Of a DNA stretch of 64,000 nt, positions 53,585-64,000 are shown one piece after another (position 1 is the first letter of the stretch; every line of letters starts with the position of its first letter). Both the position numbers and the translations under genes were made by a program. This stretch comes from Paraspadella gotoi (lineage: Eukaryota; Chaetognatha): assembly GCA_051294375.1 (NCBI GenBank), contig CM119263.1, positions 9,726,432 through 9,790,431 of the forward strand, given 5' to 3'. The notes beneath the pieces were generated by a model. It was not told where the DNA came from and did not search any database. It saw nothing but the letters and a program-made list of their open reading frames with translations.

Positions 53585-56494
53585 ATGGCCACGAGCAAGA
53601 AAAAAGCTTCGCTTATTGTGGGCTAATTTTTCAGAAGCCATAGGTCCCTCTAAACCGCTTCCAGTCTCTGACCTTCCAACACTTCGCGATGTTCTTCAAC
53701 AATGTTACTTCTCAAAGAACGAAATGTCATCCAGCACAAAACTTTTTCTATAATTGAAAGCGTCGCCAAAATGATTCTCGAGAAATGGGCTTGCGCGAAT
53801 GTAAATCTCGTAAAAGAAATGTTCGAATTAATGACAAAGCCATATTTTGAAATAAAACGCAATTGGGATTTGCTGGTCTCGCTGGTCGGAAAAAAAAAGA
53901 AGAAAATATTTTTTGGTCCTTTCTTTGACCGCCTGGATAAACTTTTTTCAATTCTTCATTGTCATTGTTCCTTCATCTCTTGCGAAAATGCGGGATGTCA
54001 AAAAAATGATGTCAGCCAAACGCACATTCCTATATGCTTCCTGGTCCCAGACATCAGAAGGTGAGCCTAATTTAATTATAATAGAATATATTTTGCAAGA
54101 AATAAGAAAACATTTTTTTTCAGATTCCAGTTTTAGAGAGCTCCCCTTTATTCGGGACCAGATTGAGAAGACTGGTTCCAAGGGTTCTTTCCAAATTCGG
54201 CCTCATCGACGTTGCAGAATCGAAGCGAATTGCGAAGACTCTAAAGCGAAAGTCGGATAAAGCTTCGGCCGAAGAGAAGAGGCAGCGAATGCAAGAGCTT
54301 CGCGAGGATGAGCTTCAACTGTCGTGTTGAAGCTTTTATCTCCGAGGAAAGAGATGGAAAGGAGGGTCAAGGCTGAACACGCTGATGGGGAGGCTGATGT
54401 TGTACCCGACTTTTGCCATCTACGAACTGACCGCGAACTTCACGAGTTAAAAGTCAATCGGATTCATTTTCCAAATGTTGCTAAACAAAGCGTTCGGTTT
54501 GGAGTCTCAGTCGGAGCAACGGCGGCAATAGCAACGGCGCCCTTGTTGATGCAGGAGTTGTCATAAAGAAAACAGCACTCACGTAATCTCCAAATCAAAA
54601 ATGTGGCACGAAGTTAATCGATGTTTAGAAAAGTTTCAGTATATATTATCTATTGAAATAAAAATTATAATACTTTTAGTAGCTAAATTAAGACAGCATC
54701 TAAATAATAATTAATACTCTGGTTATGACAAAGTTTTGAAATTAGGTAATATATTAATCTTATTGGGAAAAATATATTGTATTGGTCTTTATATTCTCTC
54801 TGCCAATGAATAATAAATAAGATTGAAATAAATTTTTTAGGAACTTTCCGTCGAAAAGGATACAGTGTGTCTCATGTTTGATGGAAAGACGGACAAGACC
54901 AATGTGATGCTTCTGGACGAAAATGGCCGTCGTTATCCATCAACTCGTCTTGAAGAGCATGTCACACTCGTCGGCCAACCGGGAGACATTTTTCTCGCCA
55001 CGTTACACCGAGGCAAAAGTGCGCGGACGTATCGCCGATTCGATTTGGAATTTCTTGGTTGAAAACAATTTGGAGTCAAAATTCTCGTGATTGGCGGAGA
55101 CTCGACGCCACGAATACAGGGAGAAAAGGTGGAATCATCCGTCTTCTTGAAGAAAAATTAGGCCATTCGTTTACTTATTGACATTTGTAAAATTCACACG
55201 AACGAATTGCCCCTTCGCCATCATATGTCAAGAGCGAAATATTCCAACCATCTCTAATAATGCATATGGAGGTATAAAAAATATTATCTGTCATATGATA
55301 CTAAAATTTTTTATACCCACTTCTCATGATCCAAACTTTATACATGTATTCTCGACTCTCTCTCTCTCTCTCTCTTGTGAATTGATTCAAAACGCCAACC
55401 TTGGGACTAATAGCGTGAAAAGTGTATTTTGTTAGGAAATGCTGTGAAACTTTGAATTATTGCTACAATATTTTTTAATTTTCAGATATCCTGGCGTAAA
55501 AGCAATTGAGAGGTTCGGTGGAGAGACTATGGAGTTAACCAACGAAACCACCGACTTACAAAACGCACAAAACCTCTTATCCAACTCCCAACGTCGAATT
55601 CCTCCAACTTCCCGACGCTGTCGTCAATGAATACTCTCAGCTAAACGACACAAACATCATAATCGGTCCCCAAACATTCGCGATGCTGTAGCAGGATATA
55701 ATGGGAGAAAAACCGTCGACGAACATCTGTTACCCGTCTCGAAGCCTGACCCACTCACGTCATTCACAGGTGGCTGACAACAGCAAACCGTATTTCTTCG
55801 CCTCTTATGTCAAGCAAACGAGTTTTTCACACACGCAGTTAAAAAGCCAAGATACATCAACAGAAACTGAACTGATTGTAACCACCACCTTATCCACTTG
55901 TACCAATGTGGTCTCCAATCAGTGAACCCATCCTGTTGAATGGTCCCATCAGTTTAATGAATGAAAAACCGTTCGCTCGCACATTTTACGAACCCTAAAT
56001 GACAATCCACCGCCAGAACCTGCGGTGAAAAAACAGATACTTGATGACGGAGCTTGGCACGCTCCATCCAGAAATAGTTTTACTCACATCTCTTGTCTAT
56101 TCGGACTGCGGCGAGAGAGAGTTGCTGGTGACGAAAATTTGTGAGATACGCGGAAATAGTGAGTTGGGGAACAAAAAAGTATTCGAGAGTTTCGCGTTCC
56201 TCGCCCTAAAATTGGTCTGAAACAAAAATCTCCAAGAATGATCGATTGAAAAGCTTTCTGAGCCAATCCTTACCGCAGATTTTTCAAAAACAGAACTTCA
56301 TATGTTTTTTAAACAAACCTTTTGAAATAGGTCACATACCCTGCCACACCCAAAAGTGTGGAAAGGTAGTTAAGAGGTTACTGTTGCGTCATTTCAAGTT
56401 TTCGGAGAAGAGAGACGCGATGGTTATGTTTTTTGCTCGTTGCCATGCACGTAAGCTTGTCCCAAACCTTGACAATAAAGCTGATTTTCCTTGA
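53585..56494 (+). pseudogene. Decayed transposon gene of a multicopy uncharacterised family
   Basis: Pieces of one protein appear in order but in different frames: LPTLRDVLQQCYFSKNE (53.65 kb), ESVAKMILEKWACANVNL (53.75), a Cys-rich segment HCHCSFISCENAGC (53.96), IPVLESSP (54.12), HFPNVAKQSVRFGVSVGATA (54.47), CLMFDGKTDKTNVML (54.87), SIWNFLVENNLESK (55.04), GGIIRLLEEKLGHSF (55.12), CKIHTNELPLRH (55.19), RWLTTANRI (55.77) and RDAMVMFFARCHARKLVPNL (56.41). I recognise the order and the 'HxNELPLRH' and 'SRWLTTANR' signatures from proteins repeated many times in arthropod and cnidarian genomes and usually labelled uncharacterised. An intron at 54061-54123 splices PDIRR to IPVLE cleanly; another may end at 54840. 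At least four frameshifts or stops inactivate this copy. An RNase H-like, hAT-like transposase is possible (DG/N followed by CxxH) but unproven. Confidence 0.7.
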
Positions 56495-56664
56495 AATGGT
56501 TGATTTCATTTATTTTGTTATTGGTGTTTATATAAATAGATACCAGTTTTTCCTTATTATCCTGGTTGTTTCAATAAATTTTACTTTAAAAATTGTTATT
56601 TATTTAAAAAAAACTCATTATTATAATTTTTGTAAATATAAAATCGGTGCATTTTGAGTGTCTT

Positions 56665-56817
56665 AAAAAATCAAAAAATTCGACAAAGAAGATGTTATGT
56701 TAGAAACATTTCAATATCACCATTAATTCTGCAAGACCGTATTACACCAAAATAGCTATGTACCTAGTTAGATTTTTAATATCTCCATAGTAGATAAATT
56801 TTGTTATTCAACGCCCT
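56665..56817 (-). repeat. Right terminal inverted repeat
   Basis: The complement starts AGGGCGTTGAATAACAAAAT; it differs from the left repeat by substitutions and a ~12 bp length difference in the AT-rich first 45 bp. Confidence 0.85.
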
Positions 56818-57309
56818 ATAATTATATATCAACATTTGAAGTAACGAATAATAACGAATTATTAACCTGCAAATATATCCTTGTTAGTTTTCCTTTCGTT
56901 TTTCGTTGGTCTCTCTATCTCCCTCTCTCTTTTTAATTTTATACTTTCTAAAGCATAGTACTTCAAAACTGTCTAATGCACCGCGCACACACATTATTGT
57001 TCGAAACATGTCTGCATTTAATAATAATAAAAATACGTTGTGAAAATCAAAATCTCTGTTTCTAAATATATCCTTATAAAAATATCCGTTTGGATTTTTT
57101 GTCGCTCTCCAAGAATCAATTTTCTTTTTTTTTTATTCCTCGTCTCAACTCGTTTTTCGATTCAAATTCAGTTTTTCTTTTTTTTTTGTTTTTTTTTTTC
57201 AAAGATTTTCAATGACTCAAAAATCTCTTTTTTTTTTCTCAGATTTCGTCTCCGTCCTCCTCCTCCTTTTATTCTTCCTCTTCCTCTTCCTCCTCCTTCT
57301 CTTCCTCCT
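56818..57309. other. AT-rich spacer between transposon and microRNA region
   Basis: No gene or element seen; ends in T-rich and CTC-rich sequence. Confidence 0.5.
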
Positions 57310-57480
57310 CATCCCGGGACGTCACAGTCACCTCGACCGCGAATGAGCGTCACGCGTCTTCGCCGGCGTCTCACGTGACGTAACAGAATCGCTCGAGATG
57401 CCGTCACGTGATTAAGACCGGGTGACTTTGATCCCCGCCGATGATCGGACTCACGGAATTTTCGTCCGCTCGCGAGACGA
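57310..57480 (+). promoter_or_regulatory. CpG-rich block with two CACGTG boxes upstream of mir-277
   Basis: A sharp rise in GC and CpG follows 250 bp of T-rich DNA. Two E-boxes lie at 57372-57377 and 57405-57410, each in TCACGTGA context, about 315-350 bp before the miR-277 hairpin. This is a plausible promoter or enhancer of the microRNA primary transcript; position and composition are the only evidence. Confidence 0.4.
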
Positions 57481-57722
57481 CGACGACGACAAAAGTGACG
57501 ATCTCGACGCGTTCAAAAATCGCCCGGGAACATAAAAAAAACAAAACAAAACAAAACAAAACAAATAAACAAACAGTTTTTGATCTTTTCTTCTCAACTT
57601 TTTCATCCGAAAGGGACGAATGAACCAACTTAAAAAATTCCGCCAAAATACAAAACGTCGTCTCATTCTCGAAACGAAACCCCCACCCGCCCCCACATTC
57701 GTGGATAATTGAACCCTTAGGC

Positions 57723-57857
57723 TCGTCGCAGGGCATACCAGTTAAGCATTTACAGTATCTATCATTCTCTCCATTCTCTCTCCTCCGCCGGGCGACAGAG
57801 CGAAAGAGGTTGTGCCCGCTGTAAATGCATTATCTGGTATGGAACCTGAGGCGTGGC
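57723..57857 (+). ncRNA. mir-277: microRNA mir-277 precursor
   Basis: The 3' arm at 57822-57844 begins UAAAUGCAUUAUCUGGUAU, which matches the miR-277-3p family including the whole seed (AAAUGCA). The 5' arm at 57734-57755 (CAUACCAGUUAAGCAUUUAC...) pairs with it over ~22 bp, and the lower stem continues (CGCAGG with CCTGAGGCG). miR-277 regulates branched-chain amino acid catabolism in Drosophila (literature). The terminal loop is about 65 nt, much longer than usual, and may fold on itself. mir-34 lies 3 kb downstream on the same strand, as in the conserved protostome cluster, so one primary transcript is likely. Confidence 0.88.
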
Positions 57858-60785
<2,928 letters not shown>

Positions 60786-60870
60786 CTGGCGTTTCGGTGG
60801 CAGTGTGGTTAGCTGGTTGTTGAAACTGTTCTATACAACCGCTATTCGCCCTGCCTAAGAAAGGCTGGGC
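60786..60870 (+). ncRNA. mir-34: microRNA mir-34 precursor
   Basis: The 5' arm at 60798-60820 begins UGGCAGUGUGGUUAGCUGGU, the miR-34-5p sequence; the 3' arm at 60836-60855 is CAACCGCUAUUCGCCCUGCC, close to known star strands. They pair along their length with a ~15 nt loop (UGAAACUGUUCUAUA). miR-34 is a conserved bilaterian microRNA linked to ageing and stress responses. Its neighbour mir-277 is about 2.95 kb upstream. Confidence 0.93.
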
Positions 60871-63800
60871 ACAACCACGACCGTTCTCGTTAAGCCAAGG
60901 AAAACGAAAGAAAACCAAAAAAAACGAAAGAAAACGGAAGAAACAGAAGAAAACAAAAGGAATAAATAAAAGAGATGAAGGATGAATGTCGGGGGATCTG
61001 AACGCGTTGTGTATCTCCACGCGTCTCTGTTATTAATGCTTTTTTTTCATCTTATTTCAGTTTCGCTTGGAGCAACGGAACCGTGCGGGCGCGGACTTGG
61101 ATTTGTCAAAAACATGTAATATGAGCTAACCGTCTTTATTATACTAATGTAAAAATTGTAACATGTTAGATAACCTTTTTGAATTTTACTTTCAATATGT
61201 TTTTTCGACTTAATAAGTCCTCCACATATGTATCACGGGAAAGATTTTGATGCGTACTAGTTTTAGTTGAACAGAAATAAAAAAATAAAAATATTGATAT
61301 GTAACTTTTATTGTAATTTTATAATTTGTAATTGTCGTTTTAATCGATGATGACCCAACAATTAACACGATAGAGTACTAAACACTTGTTTCGTCACATA
61401 TCATGTTTCTTGGCGCGAATTAATATAGTACTAAACGATTTGAGAAAAAACTGACGTTTTTTAAACGCAGTATAAATGAAACGATAAAAATTTCCTTCTT
61501 CTTCTTTATGCTACTCACGCAACGAAAAGATATATCCGATTACAATTAAAACAAGCAATTTTTTTATTTTGTTTACTAAACATATTATAATTATATATTG
61601 TTTAGTTTCGAGAACCAGTGATCAGGAATCTGTGATCAGAAGCAGAATCATGACTGATTCCCTTTTTCCCCATTATGTCGAGGCACACTCCTTGACAGAA
61701 ACCAAAATGTTTAATTTAAGAATGCGCTTGTCTTCTGTTTAGAATTTTCTTTTTGTGGATTTTGTTTAAGATTCATGCAGCGCAATGATTTTTTTTTCCC
61801 ACGTTGTTACTTGTTAGTGTTTTTCTTTTCCCCCGCAGTTTTTCACTCCATTCGATTCACATGTCAAACGTTTCTATTCCCTTTTACCCACTCACTTTCT
61901 CCTCTCCTTTTCTTTTTCTCCTCTTTCTTCTCTTTGCCTTTTTTTCCTTTTTTTCCTTCTCTTTCTCCTCTTTAATTTTTATTTTCTTTGTCTCCTCTTT
62001 CTTCTTTTTACCTTTTCTTTCCTTTTTCTCCTTCTCTTTCTTCTCTTTACTTTTCCTTTCCTTTTTCTCCTTCTCTTTCTTCTCTTTGCCTTTTCTTTCC
62101 TTTTTCTCCTTCTTTTTCTTCTCTTTGCCTTTTCTTTTCTTTTTCTCCTTCTCTTTCTACTCTTTACTTTTCCTTTCCTTTTTCTCCTCTTCCTTTTTTC
62201 ACCTCTCCCTCATCTTTTTTCATCCATTTAACTTTAAGTCTTTATTCCGTTCATTAACCAATCAACTCCCCTTTACTCTCAATCACCAACTTATGCTACC
62301 AACTTTCCCCGTTTCCCTTTTCTTTTCCTTTTCCTTTTCCTTTTCCTTTTCCTTTTTTTTTTTAAATCTCTTCATTTCCCACCAACAACAACAACAACAA
62401 CAACGAAGCAGACGACGACGTCCATGATAACGTCGACTTCTTATTTCGTCTCGGATCATTGATTACGTTTGTTGCCAAGAAGAAGATGGCGTTTCGATGC
62501 CGTCTGAATTACGGCCGATGCGATTTCTACAAAACTATCGACATTTTACACACGGAACTGGATATTTTATTTATTTTATTTATTTATGCTATCACTGATA
62601 TGTTATTACCTGTTTCCAAAGGAATATGTAAATAGTTCTATACGTGCTGATGGAATGGTTGGAAGTTAAACAACAAACCGAAAAATAAATCTGGTATATC
62701 TTAATCATATAATAATATATACCTTGATAGGAAAAAAATTCACTTTAAAATGTAAAAAGTATTTTAAAAAAATGTCTGAATCATTTGTTGTCTGACTTAT
62801 TAAATATGATAATGGAATAATTCAATAATTAAAACTTTGAACAAATTTCTTAACGTTTTTATCAACTGAAATATATTGAATCAAAGCTCTTTTCTCTTAT
62901 TTTTTAACTTGATTCCCAGAAAAGATGCGTTTTTGTTTTACGAAAACGGATGTTTGGTTCCGAAGTTTAAGCCGTGACTGCCATCTTTTGCCAATTCCTG
63001 GAGAAACAAAAATAATTTTTTTAATACTCTCCGTGATCATTTGTAAATAGTTTCGTGATTTTTTGTAGTGATTATTATTTAACACTGTGGTACATGGTCT
63101 CTGGACCTCTTTTTAGAAAAAATTAATACAATATCATTTTACAAAAAAGATCCGAAAATATATTGTTTTTTTCATTTATGAAGTTGAGTTAGTCGTTTAA
63201 AGCTTAATTTAATCTATTAATATTACATATAAAGTATTTTTCTGAATTTTCGAAAATTCAAATTTATTTCAATAACATATGCTGTTTGTAACTAACATAA
63301 CGCTACGCAATCAAATGTCATACATGTAAAGGCCTCGCTTATTTCGCCTCGTCTTGTGAAACGAAAAAGAAATGCGATAATTCGTTTAATTTTCATGGAT
63401 TAAGACGAAATCTTGAATAGGTTTTGCGTGACCCCCACCCATTTAGGAAGGCTAAAGGTAAAACCGTAAAAGAGAGAAAAAGATTTGTCACGATTCTTTG
63501 ATATAGTATATAGTATATGTATAGTATTGTAGCTGGAATTTGAGTGTGAAAACAAAAGATACAAAAAACTCCAAATTTTGGTGTTTCCACAGATTTCAAA
63601 CCCACCTTTTCGATGAGTTCATCTGAATTCATATAGCATTAGATTGTATACATCTTTCACATGATGCACATTGTATTATTAATTTTGAAGAGACAAAGGA
63701 CTTTTGTTCGTCGTAAAGAGCACTAAAGAGCGCGGCAGTTGTTTTGTAAGACCTGAATAAAATTAATTGTTCTTTTTACCCAGAAATATTACGTAATTTA

Positions 63801-64000
63801 TTTTGTACTCTATTTACATCACGTTTCTATCTTAAAATTGGGTAAGTGAAGAAAGGAGTTGGTTATGGTCTATATTCTCCAAAAAAAAATTACGTATATA
63901 TTTGGGAGAATGAAAATTCTTATTTCCAGACTTTTGTTTAAATAACAGCTATTTGGCAATGCAGAAAACTGAACGGTCGGGCATTTAGACTGTAATTAAT
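60871..64000. other. Right flank; no gene seen
   Basis: AT-rich sequence with a pyrimidine tandem (61985-62195), a (CTTTTC)n patch at 62317-62358 and (CAA)n at 62384-62404. A segment at 62920-62972 after TTCCCAG could be a terminal exon (KDAFLFYENGCLVPKFKP, stop) but nothing else supports it. Confidence 0.45.
61985..62195 (+). repeat. ~39-51 bp pyrimidine minisatellite
   Basis: Repeated CTTCTCTTTCTTCTCTTT then CTTTCCTTTTTCTC units, five to six copies. Continues the strong plus-strand pyrimidine bias from 61890. Confidence 0.8.

Larger units (their letters stand above)
53050..56817 (+). mobile_element. 3.8 kb DNA transposon with ~150 bp terminal inverted repeats
   Basis: The left end (from 53050) and the complement of the right end (to 56817) both start AGGGCGTTGAA. 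They share, in the same order, TAGGTACATAGC, TTTTGGTGTAATA, AATGGTGATA, ACATCTT and TTTGTCGAATTTT over about 150 bp. The flanks are TA-rich, so the target duplication cannot be defined beyond TA. The interior carries one decayed plus-strand gene. Together these features show a Class II element that brought the gene in. Confidence 0.85.

Noticed and set aside
63603-63632. Mini-exon MNSDELIEK with a GTGGGT donor on the minus strand
   Set aside because: Nine codons with one good donor only; no neighbouring exon.

Overview
This is eukaryotic, intron-containing DNA, most likely from a protostome invertebrate. The main taxonomic clue is a plus-strand pair of microRNA hairpins that read as mir-277 (57.7 kb) and mir-34 (60.8 kb); these form a conserved cluster in protostomes. 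The miR-277 arm carries the AUUAUCUGGUAU spelling that I associate with lophotrochozoans more than insects (recall, not a search). Most of the window is non-coding and very rich in simple repeats: (GA)n/(CT)n, (GAC)n/(GTC)n, (TTTA)n, (TA)n, and long one-sided purine or pyrimidine tracts. These create most of the long open frames, which are artefacts.

Layout. 1-6.4 kb, minus strand: eight phase-compatible exons of a large PDZ-domain protein with an Asp-rich tail; a separate minus-strand 5' coding exon at 10.3-10.6 kb may be its N-terminus. 7.6-9.6 kb: a TTAA-flanked non-autonomous DNA transposon whose interior is two oppositely oriented arrays of a degenerate 14-16 bp minisatellite. 12.8-15.2 kb, plus strand: a complete seven-exon gene for a four-pass membrane protein of TMEM72 type (309 aa) with two acidic NPF motifs; a (CT)n microsatellite is the polypyrimidine tract of its last intron. 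15.2-53 kb: no convincing gene, but a dimeric tRNA-derived SINE with a target-site duplication (30.7-31.4 kb), a dispersed ~200 bp repeat present in two orientations (14.6 and 49.9 kb), palindromes, minisatellites, a possible MITE and a cluster of four CACGTG boxes. 53.05-56.82 kb: a 3.8 kb DNA transposon with ~150 bp terminal inverted repeats enclosing a frameshifted, intron-bearing gene of a multicopy 'uncharacterised' family. 57.3-60.9 kb: a CpG-rich block with two CACGTG boxes, then mir-277 and mir-34. The rest to 64 kb is AT-rich and pyrimidine-rich intergenic DNA.

The two protein genes are not obviously linked in function, although both carry NPF peptides typical of EH-domain (endocytic) partners and the PDZ gene is a scaffold type. 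Exon models rest on splice signals and phase agreement read by eye; family names rest on motif recognition.
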